Notes: a model not told the origin generated them from the sequence alone. A DNA stretch of 37,071 bases from an uncultured Saprospiraceae bacterium (GCA_937961455.1 CALGNN010000004.1:1-37071), one strand, 5' to 3'. Shown: positions 1 to 10,002, counted from the stretch's first letter. Made by a program: numbers and translations.

Positions 1-1822
1 TTATAATTGGGACAATGGACTTGATCCTGTGGCCAATCCTACAATAACACAAAACATTGGAGTTGTAACTTATTCAGTTACCGTTACCGATGCTAATGGT
101 TGTATTGATATAGATGAAGTCACCATTACCGTTTGGGAAAACCCAACAGCGGATGCTGGTCCTGATCAGCAAGTTTGTGATGGAGAATCTGTCACGCTTG
201 GTGGAACGCCAACTGCAACTGGAGGGCAATCTCCTTATACTTATAATTGGGATAATGGACTTGACCCAGTGGCTAACCCTGCGATTACACAAAACATAGG
301 AGTCGTTACTTATTCAGTTACCGTTACAGATGCTAATGGTTGTATCGATATTGATGAAGTCACCGTTACCGTTTGGGAAAACCCAACTGCTGATGCTGGG
401 CCTGATCAACAAGTGTGTGATGGAACGGCTGTCACCCTTGGCGGTTCACCAACTGCAACTGGAGGGCAATCTCCTTATACTTATAATTGGGACAATGGAC
501 TTGACCCAGTCGCTAACCCTACGGTTACACAAAACATTGGAGTCGTTACTTATTCAGTCACGGTTACCGATGCTAATGGTTGCATGGATATCGATAAAGT
601 CACCATTACCGTTTGGGAAAATCCAACAGCTGATGCAGGCCCTGACCAACAAGTTTGTGAAGGAGAATCTGTTACTCTTGGTGGAACGCCTACTGCAACA
701 GGAGGGCAATCTCCTTATACTTATAATTGGGATAACGGACTTGATCCAGTCGCCAACCCAACAGTCACTCAAAGTATTGGAATCGTTACTTATTCAGTCA
801 CGGTTACGGATGCCAATGGTTGTATCGATATCGACGAGGTCACCATTACTGTTTGGGAAAATCCAACTGCGGATGCAGGACCTGATCAAGAAGTCTGCGA
901 AGGAGCATCCGTCACTTTAGGTGGAACACCAACTGCTAATGGTGGATTAGCGCCGTACACTTATACATGGGACAATGGACTTGATCCTGTGGCTAATCCT
1001 ACTGTAACGCAAAGTGTTGGAGTCGTAACTTATTCTGTGACTGTCACTGATGCCAATGGTTGTTCGAATGTAGATGATGTAACAATTACTACTTTTGAAA
1101 ATCCAACAGCTAACGCGGGTACAGATCAAGAAGTTTGTGACGGAACATCTGTCACAATTGGTGGATCTCCTACTGCAACGGGAGGACTTGCACCTTACAC
1201 TTACAATTGGGATAATGGACTTGACCCTGTGGCTAACCCAACAATCACACAAAGTGTCGGAGTCATAACTTATTCAGTTACTGTCACTGATGCCAATGGT
1301 TGTTCGAATGTAGATGATGTAACAATTACGGTATTTGAAAATCCAACGGCTGATGCTGGACTAGATCAAGAAGTTTGTGATGGTACAGATGTTACTTTAG
1401 GTGGCTCGCCAAGCGCAACTGGTGGACAGGCTCCTTATACTTATAATTGGGATAATGGTCTTGATCCTGTTTCTAATCCAACTGTAACCCAAAGTATTGG
1501 AGTTACGACTTATTCATTGACCGTTACTGATGACAATGGATGTAGTAACGTTTCAACTGTGACCATTACCGTTATTGAAAATCCAACGGCTGATGCTGGG
1601 CAGGACCAAGAAGTTTGCGAAGGTATAACAGTTACACTAGGTGGTTCGCCAAGTGCAACTGGTGGTCAAGCTCCTTATACTTACAATTGGGATAATGGAC
1701 TAGATCCGATCCCTAATCCTGAAGTAAATCAAAGTGTAGGTATTACAACTTACATGCTGACGATTACTGATAGCAATGGATGTACTGATGTATCTGAGGT
1801 ATCAATCACTGTCTTTGAAAAT
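1..1822 (+). repeat. Exact 240-bp tandem repeat inside the giant gene
   Basis: Seven complete units (143-382, 383-622, 623-862, 863-1102, 1103-1342, 1343-1582, 1583-1822) and one partial unit at the left edge follow with no length change. Each encodes 80 residues beginning PTADAG and ending in WEN, FEN or IEN. Units near the left edge are nearly identical in DNA, while those after about 860 diverge progressively. The array probably continues upstream of the window. From 1823 the modules become diverged and slightly shorter. Confidence 0.95.
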
Positions 1823-4800
1823 CCAACTGCATCTATAACTGCACAAAGCACCTTATGTGAAGGTGATATAATTACTTTAGTTGGTGATGGTGATGGTGGA
1901 GCAGCACCTTATAATTATCTATGGAACACGGGAGAGACAAGTTCATCTATTGATGTAAGCCCAACTACAAATACAACCTATTCCTTGACAATAACAGATC
2001 AAAACGGTTGCGAAGCAACAACAGATATAAGTGTAACGGTCAATGAAGCTGTATCAGTAGATTTGGGCATTGATCAAACTATTTGTCTTGGTGAGGATGC
2101 AACAATTGTTTCTTCAACCACAGGAGGCACAGCTCCTTATACCTATCTTTGGAGTAATGGAGCAAACACCCCAGACATTACAGTAACTCCTACTCAAGAC
2201 ATAATGTATTTTCTTACTGTGACGGATGTTAATGGATGTACAGATTCTGATTCAATACAAATTTTTGTTAATCCAACTCCAACAGTTGAGCTTGGAAATG
2301 ATGTTACCATTTGTAGCATGGATAGCACACTTTTAACAGCTTCTGCAAGTGGTGGAGTAGCTCCTTATAATTTTGAATGGAGCACTGGTGAAATCACATC
2401 TGAAATTACTGTACAACCAACAACAACTACAACTTATTCCGTTACCATCACAGATGATAATGGCTGTACCGCAGAAGATGTCATTCAAGTGAATGTAAAT
2501 GATTTGCCAGATGTGGATGCAGGACCTGACCAAACAATTTGTGAAGGTGAATGCGTTGATTTATCTGCTACTGGAGGTGTTGACTATTTATGGAGTACTA
2601 AGGAAGAAGAACAAAATATTACAGTTTGCCCAGATGAGACAACTACTTATTTTGTCATCGTTACTGATGAAAATGGATGTACGGCACAAGACGAAGTTAC
2701 TATCACAGTGAATGATAGCCTTACGGTTGATCTTGGAGATGATGTCAGTATTTGTCCAGGTTCAGATGCAAGCCTCACCGCAAACACTAGCACAGGCCAA
2801 GCACCATTTAGTTATCTGTGGAGTGATGGTAGTACAAGCATGCAAATTACGGTAAGTCCAAGTGTAACAACTGATTATTCTGTTACCGTGACTGATGTCA
2901 ATGGCTGTGAAGGATCAGATGAAATTACTGTTATTGTTGATGATAATGTAAGTATTGAACTAGGCCCTGACATTCCAATTTGTTCAGGTGAAGAAGTTGT
3001 TTTATCTCCAGATGTTTTATCTGGGACTGCACCTTTCAACTATCTCTGGAGCACCGGTGAGACTAGTGCTTCAATAACAGTGAGTCCAAGCACCACGAGC
3101 AGTTATTCAGTTACGGTTACAGATGCCGGAGGTTGCACTGGTACTGATATAATTGAAATTGAAGTATTTCAAAATATTTCTGTGAGCCTTGGAGCAGACG
3201 AAGAAATATGCTTGGGTGATTCAATTGAATTAAATGGGCTAATTAATGGCGGGTCTGGTCCTTTTAATTATTTATGGAGTGATGGTTCCACTACCGAATC
3301 TATTACTGTGAGTCCATCAAACGATGCTATTTACAGTTTGACAGTAACCGATATAAATGGTTGTACAGGTGAAGATGAAATGAACATTACAATTTTACAA
3401 GGTCTAATAGTAGGACTAGGACCAGATATTGAAATATGTCAAGGCGATGCAGTTAGTATTGCTCCATTTCATAATGGAAGTAATAATGTCAGCTATTTAT
3501 GGAGCACTGGCGAAACCAGTCCTACAATTGTAATTAACCCTACAACTAGCACTTTATACAGCGTTACGATTTCAGAACCTAATGGATGTCCAGGATTTGA
3601 CGATCTCTTTGTAACAGTGAATCCAACTCCTTCAGCAAATGCAGGAGCGGATCAAACTATTATTTTAGGCAGTTCAGCAAATCTTGGAGCAGGAGCAACA
3701 GGAGGAACAACGCCTTATCAATATTTGTGGAGCACAGGTGAAACCTCACAAAATATAGTGGTGACTCCTACTGCGACAACGGATTATTCATTAACTGTCA
3801 CAGATGCGAATGGCTGCACATCACAAGATGTAGTTACAGTATTTGTTACTGATGATCCGAATCTAATGATTAATTTCCCAGTAGAGCAATTCGTTTGTAT
3901 AGGAGACTCTATAGAATTAGACCCAAATCTAACTGGAGGTGTCAGTCCATTTACTTACTTATGGAGCACAGGTGAAACCAGTCCTACAATTTGGGTTGCT
4001 ACAAATACTGATATGACTTACAGTCTTACAGTTACAGACGCAAATGGAAATATTGAATCAGCTAGTACATTAGTTAGTCTATATCCAACTCCAACTGTTT
4101 CAATTGGACCAGACATCACAGTAAATTTAGGTGACTTAACTACACTCACAGCAGTTGGTAATGGAGGCTCATCTCCTTACAACTATTTATGGAATACGGG
4201 TTCAACAAATGATACAATCGTAGTAAGTCCTACTGCAAACACCTCCTATGCCGTGCTTGTAACTGATCAAAATGGTTGTACTAATCGAGATGAAATAAAT
4301 GTTGTTGTAAATGTTGGGCCAGAACTTGCTATTAACTTCTTCCCTACTAATCTATTATGTGAAGGAGAATCTTACTTTGTAAATCCGCTTGTAACTGGAG
4401 GCGTGACACCCTATTCTTACTTATGGAATACAGGAGATACAACATCATTATTATTTGTAACTCCAACAGTAACTACACAATACAATGTAACAGTTACCGA
4501 TGCAGTTGGAGAAATGGTTTCCGACTCTGTTACACTGACAGTCTTCCCATCTCCAATGGCTTTTGCAGGTGTTGATGAAACAATTCCTCTCGGAGGCTCA
4601 GCAAATCTTAGTGGATCAGCGACAAGTGGAACACAGCCATATACCTACTTGTGGAGTACTGGAGATAATAATGCTAACATTATTGTTAGCCCAACGATTG
4701 ATACAGATTATTACTTAACCGTCACTGATTATAATGGTTGTTCTGATATTGATACGGTAACTGTATTTGTTACAGATGATCCAAATCTTGCGATCAATTT

Positions 4801-7800
4801 ACCCGATGAACAATTTATATGTTCAGGGGATTCCATATTGTTAAATCCTAATGTTTCAGGAGGAGTCAGTCCTTATGGATATCTTTGGAGTACAGGCGAA
4901 ACCAGTGCAACAATCTGGGTTTCTCCAAATAACAATACCATGTATGGACTTACTGTAACAGATGCTGACGGAGACATTGTTTCTTCAAGCACCTCTGTAA
5001 GCATGCATCCATCACCCAATGTCAATGCGGGAAATGATGTAGCCATCAATTTAGGTGAAATCGTAACACTAACTGCCGTTGGTAGTGGAGGAACAGCACC
5101 ATATTCTTATTTATGGAGTACTGGATCAAACAGTGATACAACAATCATTCAACCTTCTGCTACTGGAAGTTATTCTGTCACAATTACGGATCGTAATGGT
5201 TGTACCAACTCTGATGAAATTACAGTAGTAGTAGGTACTGAACCTGATCTCTTAATTAACTTTTTACCTTCAGACATTTTATGTGCAGGTGATAGCTATA
5301 CATTAAATCCTCTTGTTACTGGAGGCACGGAACCGTTTCAATATATATGGAATACTGGTGACAGCTCAGCCTTAGTAACTGTAAATCCTTTGGTAACAAC
5401 ACAATATTATGTAACGGTCACAGACGCTAGTGGAGATATGGTTTCTGATTCAACCTTAGTTGAAGTAGCGCCTGTTGCTCAAGTTTTTGCGGGCTTAGAT
5501 CAAAGTATTTGTATTGGAGACACTATCAATTTAAATGCGATTAGTATTGATATGGTTACATGGAACACTGGAGAAACTAGTTTAAGTATTTGGGTAGCAC
5601 CTACGGAAACCACCACTTATATAGTGGAGGCTAACAATGCAAATAATTGTGCATCTTATGATACTGTGGTTGTATTCGTAGAAGATTTAGTTCAAACTGA
5701 GAGAGATGTACAAATTTGTGAAGGGACTACTTATTTATATAATGGTCAAAATCTAAATACAAGCGGCACATACTTTGACACACTTCATTCAGTTGACAAT
5801 TGTGATACTATTGAGACTTTAAATCTTGTAGTATTTAATGAAAACATCATTGAAGACATTCGAGTCAGAATACTATGCGCCGGCAATACTGTAAACATGT
5901 TGCTTGATCTAAGTGTAGATTCTGATTTTGAATACAGTTTAGATGGAGGTATAACATGGATCGATTCATTATTTAATCTCAACTTCATGGAAAGTTATGA
6001 TTTCTGCTTACGTGATCTTGCAACTGGATGTTTGTTTTGCTTAGATGAGCCATTGTATCCGAATGAATATATTAACAATGTGCCTTACAATACAACTATC
6101 ATTGAACCATCATCATGCCTTGAAGACGATGGAAGCATTACCATTAGTACATTAAGTCTATTCCAACCAGATTCATTTAGTATTGATGGAGGACTCAGTT
6201 TCCAAGAAGACAATCTATTTGAAGGTTTGGGTCAGGGAGTTTATGACATCTACCTATATTATGAAAATGGATGTTTCATAGAAGGAATTGATCCTATTAT
6301 TTTGCAAAGTCCATCTGCTGCTAACATTTTAGAAGTCGTAGTCAACGATGCAGAATTTTGTGGAAGTGATAATGGATACATTGAAATCATTGTCGATAAT
6401 CCAGACAACTTGAGTTATAGTATAAATGGTGTTGACTTTTTTAGCAATAACATCTTTGACAACTTAACTCCTGGAGATTATGAAATCGTTGTTCAAAATA
6501 ATGAAACCAATTGCTTGTCATATTACCCACAGAGCATAAGCATTTCTGAAGGGAGTTCAAACTTCATCATAACTAATGTAAATGCTAGTGAGCCAAGCGG
6601 TTGTTTTAAAGAAGATGGTATTATAAATATTACCGTAGATAATTTATCACAAAACTATTTATACAGTTTAGATAATACCTTGACTTGGAGTAATATCAGT
6701 AGTTACAATAATTTACCTGATGGAATTTACGAAGTAGCGGTTGCCTTAGAAGATACAAGCTGTATCCAATGGTATCCTCAAACTTTTATTTTCGAAACTT
6801 CTCAGGAATATAACATAGGTATCGACACATTAGTGAACCCATCTTGCTTTGGTTCAAACAATGGAGCAATTATATTAGAACCTGAAGGTGATATACAAGG
6901 CTTAATCTATGATTGGTCTGTCCCCTCACTTGGTATTCCATTATTGTTTGGTATCGAAGCAGATAAATACACACTTAGTGTAACGGATTCTTATGGTTGT
7001 GTACAAACCTTTGATTACGAAATAGCTAACCCAGATTTATTTGAGCCTGGAATATTCCCAGCAAGTGACACAAGTATTTGCATTGGATCAACCATCGAAT
7101 TTTACCAAACGAATCCAAATTGGTCTCAAGAATGGTATTCTGATAATGGCTTTTATTCTGACAAAGAAAATATTTTTGTTAGTGAACCAGGCATGTACTA
7201 CATTGATGTAATGAATGAAGATGCATGCATCGGTGTAGATAGTATTTTGGTAACGTACAATGAAGATGGATTTACACCTCATTTCTTACTTCCGAGTGAG
7301 GGTGTCGCAGGAGAAGAAATAATAGCTGTTGAAATATCTTGGCCAATTCCAGATTCTATTACTTGGCACTATGATGAGTCTCAGGTAAGTTTGGTAGGAA
7401 ATGAATTTAACGCATATACCTTTATTTTTAATAGTCCGGGTGTATACATTATTGGTCTTGAAGCATCTTATGGAGAATGCAACTCCATCGTTGAAAAAGA
7501 AATCATCATTTACGAAAGTTCTGCAGAATTTGGTCAAGTAAGTCCAAACCCAGGATTTATTAAAACGGTAGGCTTGTTCCCTAATCCGAATGATGGTAAT
7601 TTCAAAATAGATGTTGCCCTATCCGAACAAGAAGAACTTCAAGTAAGGATTTATAATGATCAAGGATTTTTGCAAGACTATCGATTAGAGGCTCCGGCTA
7701 TAAATCATAGCGTTGATTATTCGCTTGGCAATTTACTTCCGGGTGCATACCATGCAGTATTGATTGCAAACAATCAATCTCGAATTGTAACATTTGTAGT

Positions 7801-7807
7801 ACAATAA
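2..7807 (+). CDS. Giant secreted Ig-like/SprB-like repeat protein with T9SS tail (5' truncated)
   Basis: The frame is open from the window edge, so the true start lies upstream; the GTG at 29 falls inside a repeat and is not the start. The 2601 visible residues begin mid-module. About 25 Ig-like modules of 75-80 residues follow, each with a GGxxPYxYxW core and a VTDxNGC turn; the first seven complete ones are exactly 80 residues. From about 5860 to 7020 come five SprB-like modules (EYSLDGG, YSINGVD, YSLDNT cores), then further Ig-like segments. The last ~80 residues (from about 7566) form a T9SS type A sorting domain, with an FPNPNDGNF motif and a terminal beta-rich segment ending FVVQ. Known for the families: such proteins are exported by T9SS and serve as surface adhesins or gliding-type filaments. 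An adhesin role here is inferred. A strong hairpin follows the stop codon. Confidence 0.9.
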   Translation, partial: YNWDNGLDPVANPTITQNIGVVTYSVTVTDANGCIDIDEVTITVWENPTADAGPDQQVCDGESVTLGGTPTATGGQSPYTYNWDNGLDPVANPAITQNIGVVTYSVTVTDANGCIDIDEVTVTVWENPTADAGPDQQVCDGTAVTLGGSPTATGGQSPYTYNWDNGLDPVANPTVTQNIGVVTYSVTVTDANGCMDIDKVTITVWENPTADAGPDQQVCEGESVTLGGTPTATGGQSPYTYNWDNGLDPVANPTVTQSIGIVTYSVTVTDANGCIDIDEVTITVWENPTADAGPDQEVCEGASVTLGGTPTANGGLAPYTYTWDNGLDPVANPTVTQSVGVVTYSVTVTDANGCSNVDDVTITTFENPTANAGTDQEVCDGTSVTIGGSPTATGGLAPYTYNWDNGLDPVANPTITQSVGVITYSVTVTDANGCSNVDDVTITVFENPTADAGLDQEVCDGTDVTLGGSPSATGGQAPYTYNWDNGLDPVSNPTVTQSIGVTTYSLTVTDDNGCSNVSTVTITVIENPTADAGQDQEVCEGITVTLGGSPSATGGQAPYTYNWDNGLDPIPNPEVNQSVGITTYMLTITDSNGCTDVSEVSITVFENPTASITAQSTLCEGDIITLVGDGDGGAAPYNYLWNTGETSSSIDVSPTTNTTYSLTITDQNGCEATTDISVTVNEAVSVDLGIDQTICLGEDATIVSSTTGGTAPYTYLWSNGANTPDITVTPTQDIMYFLTVTDVNGCTDSDSIQIFVNPTPTVELGNDVTICSMDSTLLTASASGGVAPYNFEWSTGEITSEITVQPTTTTTYSVTITDDNGCTAEDVIQVNVNDLPDVDAGPDQTICEGECVDLSATGGVDYLWSTKEEEQNITVCPDETTTYFVIVTDENGCTAQDEVTITVNDSLTVDLGDDVSICPGSDASLTANTSTGQAPFSYLWSDGSTSMQITVSPSVTTDYSVTVTDVNGCEGSDEITVIVDDNVSIELGPDIPICSGEEVVLSPDVLSGTAPFNYLWSTGETSASITVSPSTTSSYSVTVTDAGGCTGTDIIEIEVFQNISVSLGADEEICLGDSIELNGLINGGSGPFNYLWSDGSTTESITVSPSNDAIYSLTVTDINGCTGEDEMNITILQGLIVGLGPDIEICQGDAVSIAPFHNGSNNVSYLWSTGETSPTIVINPTTSTLYSVTISEPNGCPGFDDLFVTVNPTPSANAGADQTIILGSSANLGAGATGGTTPYQYLWSTGETSQNIVVTPTATTDYSLTVTDANGCTSQDVVTVFVTDDPNLMINFPVEQFVCIGDSIELDPNLTGGVSPFTYLWSTGETSPTIWVATNTDMTYSLTVTDANGNIESASTLVSLYPTPTVSIGPDITVNLGDLTTLTAVGNGGSSPYNYLWNTGSTNDTIVVSPTANTSYAVLVTDQNGCTNRDEINVVVNVGPELAINFFPTNLLCEGESYFVNPLVTGGVTPYSYLWNTGDTTSLLFVTPTVTTQYNVTVTDAVGEMVSDSVTLTVFPSPMAFAGVDETIPLGGSANLSGSATSGTQPYTYLWSTGDNNANIIVSPTIDTDYYLTVTDYNGCSDIDTVTVFVTDDPNLAINLPDEQFICSGDSILLNPNVSGGVSPYGYLWSTGETSATIWVSPNNNTMYGLTVTDADGDIVSSSTSVSMHPSPNVNAGNDVAINLGEIVTLTAVGSGGTAPYSYLWSTGSNSDTTIIQPSATGSYSVTITDRNGCTNSDEITVVVGTEPDLLINFLPSDILCAGDSYTLNPLVTGGTEPFQYIWNTGDSSALVTVNPLVTTQYYVTVTDASGDMVSDSTLVEVAPVAQVFAGLDQSICIGDTINLNAISIDMVTWNTGETSLSIWVAPTETTTYIVEANNANNCASYDTVVVFVEDLVQTERDVQICEGTTYLYNGQNLNTSGTYFDTLHSVDNCDTIETLNLVVFNENIIEDIRVRILCAGNTVNMLLDLSVDSDFEYSLDGGITWIDSLFNLNFMESYDFCLRDLATGCLFCLDEPLYPNEYINNVPYNTTIIEPSSCLEDDGSITISTLSLFQPDSFSIDGGLSFQEDNLFEGLGQGVYDIYLYYENGCFIEGIDPIILQSPSAANILEVVVNDAEFCGSDNGYIEIIVDNPDNLSYSINGVDFFSNNIFDNLTPGDYEIVVQNNETNCLSYYPQSISISEGSSNFIITNVNASEPSGCFKEDGIINITVDNLSQNYLYSLDNTLTWSNISSYNNLPDGIYEVAVALEDTSCIQWYPQTFIFETSQEYNIGIDTLVNPSCFGSNNGAIILEPEGDIQGLIYDWSVPSLGIPLLFGIEADKYTLSVTDSYGCVQTFDYEIANPDLFEPGIFPASDTSICIGSTIEFYQTNPNWSQEWYSDNGFYSDKENIFVSEPGMYYIDVMNEDACIGVDSILVTYNEDGFTPHFLLPSEGVAGEEIIAVEISWPIPDSITWHYDESQVSLVGNEFNAYTFIFNSPGVYIIGLEASYGECNSIVEKEIIIYESSAEFGQVSPNPGFIKTVGLFPNPNDGNFKIDVALSEQEELQVRIYNDQGFLQDYRLEAPAINHSVDYSLGNLLPGAYHAVLIANNQSRIVTFVVQ
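3641..5488 (+). repeat. 924-bp super-repeat of four Ig-like modules, two copies
   Basis: Four successive modules (A-B-C-D) recur in the same order 924 bp (308 codons) downstream. Anchors: A at 3641 and 4565; B (DDPNL) at 3851 and 4775; C at 4112 and 5036; D (PELAINF/PDLLINF) at 4319 and 5243. All four give exactly 924 bp. A further A-like module begins in register at 5489. Corresponding modules resemble each other more than they resemble their neighbours, which indicates duplication of a four-module block rather than of single modules. Confidence 0.9.
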
Positions 7808-7810
7808 AAT

Positions 7811-7854
7811 AATTGAAACCTAGTCAGGTAAAACAGTCTGACTAGGTTTCAATT
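7811..7854 (+). terminator. Hairpin terminator after the giant gene
   Basis: A 17-bp perfect stem (7811-7827 with 7838-7854) encloses a 10-nt loop, starts 3 nt after the stop codon and is followed by a short T-rich stretch. It is a likely intrinsic terminator separating this gene from the next on the same strand. Confidence 0.8.
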
Positions 7855-7883
7855 TTATGATTGTAATTGAGCTAATTAAAACT

Positions 7884-7891
7884 TAAGTTTG
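7884..7891 (+). promoter_or_regulatory. Bacteroidota -7 element (TAAGTTTG)
   Basis: This is a perfect match to TAnnTTTG, 16 nt before the ATG at 7908 and just after the upstream terminator. An ATTG at 7860-7863, 20 nt upstream, is a near match to the -33 TTTG element. The element implies a very short leader for the DUF2157 operon. Confidence 0.5.
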
Positions 7892-7907
7892 TAGCTCAGC
7901 TTTAGCT

Positions 7908-9224
7908 ATGAAAATTGACCTGATAAAAGAACTTCAAAAACTTACAGAACAAGAAATTGTTGATCAAGCAACAGCAGATCGTATTCGTAATTATTATCAA
8001 GCAAACGCTCAAAAGAATCCCAATAACTTAATTACCATATTTGCTGTTATTGGAGCATGTCTCATTGGACTCGGAATAATCTTGATCCTTGCACACAATT
8101 GGGATCAATTGAGTAAACTATTTAAAACGGTCATAGCTTTTACGCCTTTATTGATAGGACAAGTTCTTTGTTTTATCGCACTAAAATTCAAATCAAATAA
8201 AAGAGCTTGGACAGAGGCATCATCAGCATTCCTTTTTTTTGCTATAGCAATTTGCATTTCCCTTTTAAGTCAAATTTATAATATTACTGGATCTTTGGAA
8301 TCATTTTTACTAAGCTGGATGCTTTTAGCACTTCCACTAGTTTATCTCATGCCATCATCCATTGTTGCTGTATTTTATTTAATTGGAATTACGATTTATT
8401 CAAATGAATCTAGCTACTCTTTTACCCATAATAAAATAGAAACCATCAACTATTATTATTTGCTTTTACTCGCACTTTTACCTTTCTATTATTTTAAATT
8501 TAAAGAACAGCAAAAAGGAGAAAACGTAAAACACATTCTGAGTGTATTGCATTACCTAGTTCCTATTTCACTTTGTATTACAGCAGGCATAGCAATGGAA
8601 GATCATGAAGAACTTTTAGGTATTTTATACTTAGCATTTTTTAGTTTTCTACTAGTCATCGGAAGGAGTCAATATTTTTCGAATAAAAAATTATTACAAA
8701 ATCCCTATTTACTAATTGGGTCTGTTGGTAGTATTGTAATACTCTTGATTTATAGTTTCTTTCCAATTTGGGAATATTGGGAAGACAAGGAAATCATTTA
8801 TACATCTTATTTTTCATCAAAAGAATTCTTTGCCATTTTAGCTTGGATCGTCCTTAGTATTATCAGTTATTATTACTTGAAATCGAAAAATAATTTAGCT
8901 AAACTTCGTCCAATAAATTTCACCATTTTAATATTTTTCATCTTACTTATTGTAGGAAAATTTAACCCCCTCATAGCAACCATTGCTGTAAACTTAATAG
9001 GTTTAGTGATGGGGATTTACACGATAAGGCAAGGGGTCCAAGAAAATCATTTAGGAATTTTAAATTATGGTTTGATCATAATAACTGCTCTAATAGTTTG
9101 TAGATTTTTTGACCAAGATTTAAGTTTTGTTTTTAGAGGGATCTTGTTTATGCTACTAGGCGCCGGATTTTTTATGGCAAACTATTTAATGCTTCAAAAA
9201 AGAAAACAACATGAAGAATATTAA
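7908..9224 (+). CDS. DUF2157 multi-pass membrane protein
   Basis: This 438-residue protein has a short soluble helical N-terminus (about residues 1-40) followed by roughly ten hydrophobic segments spread to the C-terminus. The AHNWDQLSKLFK stretch near residues 63-74, just after the first membrane segment, is typical of the DUF2157 family. The C-terminal membrane half may correspond to the DUF4401 region often fused or linked to this family, but I cannot confirm that. Its stop overlaps the next start by 14 bp, so the two genes are probably translationally coupled. DUF2157 proteins are commonly found beside GDYxxLxY proteins, as here. The biochemical function is unknown; an inner-membrane location follows from the hydrophobic segments. 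Confidence 0.8.
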   Translation: MKIDLIKELQKLTEQEIVDQATADRIRNYYQANAQKNPNNLITIFAVIGACLIGLGIILILAHNWDQLSKLFKTVIAFTPLLIGQVLCFIALKFKSNKRAWTEASSAFLFFAIAICISLLSQIYNITGSLESFLLSWMLLALPLVYLMPSSIVAVFYLIGITIYSNESSYSFTHNKIETINYYYLLLLALLPFYYFKFKEQQKGENVKHILSVLHYLVPISLCITAGIAMEDHEELLGILYLAFFSFLLVIGRSQYFSNKKLLQNPYLLIGSVGSIVILLIYSFFPIWEYWEDKEIIYTSYFSSKEFFAILAWIVLSIISYYYLKSKNNLAKLRPINFTILIFFILLIVGKFNPLIATIAVNLIGLVMGIYTIRQGVQENHLGILNYGLIIITALIVCRFFDQDLSFVFRGILFMLLGAGFFMANYLMLQKRKQHEEY

Positions 9225-10002
9225 ATATTTATTGTTCTTCCTAATGATTTTAGCGCAATGGTACATCCCCTTAAAAATGCTAAACAATCAAGAGGCGGTC
9301 ATAAAAAATGGAACGGAGTTTCATTTCCAAACTAGCCCCGTAGATCCTTACGATCCTTTTAGAGGAAAATATATTGATTTAAATTTTGTTTTAAATTCTT
9401 TTGAAGCAAATTACATAGACCCTTCCTTCAAAGGTATTGCATATGCAGAAATAGCAAGTGACAATCAAGGCTTTGCCAAAATTGTTTCCTTATCTAAGCA
9501 AACCTATCCACACAAAAATTATCTAGAACTTAATATCAAAAGTGTTCAAGGTGATAAAGCCCTCTTCGAATTACCGTTTAATAAATACTTTTTAAATGAA
9601 GATTTAGCTTACACAGCTGAAAGAAGTGTAATGACACTTAACAACCAAAATAAATTAAAATGCTTCGCCAAGGTCATGATTAAAGATGGAGCATATGCAC
9701 TTCAAGATGTCATATTAGAAGATCAAAGCATCAGTGATTTGAGCAGAAATATTCAATCTGGTATTTATCTTCAACAAGAAGGTATACTAAGTATGGAAGG
9801 CACCAATTATAATCTTTTAACTTGTCCAGATAAAACCAAAGTAGCCCTTAAAGATCGCAACCAGATGCTTAAAATGGCTATAGAAAAAGATAGCTCATCT
9901 AAATCCATTTTTATTCGAGCATTGATCAATCAAGAAAATATGCAACTGGTTTACTTGCTTAATGATGATGAAATAAACTCTTACAACAATTGTATGGAGT
10001 AG
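9211..10002 (+). CDS. GDYxxLxY-family protein, partner of DUF2157
   Basis: This 263-residue protein has one N-terminal hydrophobic segment (about residues 5-20) that could be a signal anchor. The family motif appears in variant form at residues 52-59 (GKYIDLNF, where the consensus is GDYxxLxY), preceded by DPYDPFR, the usual context. The rest is predicted soluble and probably extracytoplasmic. It overlaps the DUF2157 gene by 14 bp; this pairing is recurrent in bacteria and suggests the two proteins form a complex, though their function is not known. The gene ends 3 nt before the convergent stop at 10006, leaving no room for a separate terminator. The Asp-to-Lys and final Tyr-to-Phe changes in the motif are notable. 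Confidence 0.75.
   Translation: MKNIKYLLFFLMILAQWYIPLKMLNNQEAVIKNGTEFHFQTSPVDPYDPFRGKYIDLNFVLNSFEANYIDPSFKGIAYAEIASDNQGFAKIVSLSKQTYPHKNYLELNIKSVQGDKALFELPFNKYFLNEDLAYTAERSVMTLNNQNKLKCFAKVMIKDGAYALQDVILEDQSISDLSRNIQSGIYLQQEGILSMEGTNYNLLTCPDKTKVALKDRNQMLKMAIEKDSSSKSIFIRALINQENMQLVYLLNDDEINSYNNCME

Noticed and set aside
29-31. GTG as the start of the giant gene
   Set aside because: The frame continues open to the left edge, and this codon encodes the Val of the repeated LDPVANP motif, so it is internal.
330-920. A 196-codon open frame shifted against the giant gene
   Set aside because: Because the repeat length is a multiple of three, any stop-free alternate frame in one unit is copied into the next. 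The translation is just the frameshifted repeat.
1-1822. Regular repeats that could suggest a CRISPR array or minisatellite
   Set aside because: The unit is 240 bp, in frame and protein-coding along its full length, with codon-position drift typical of coding repeats; there are no short repeats with unique spacers.
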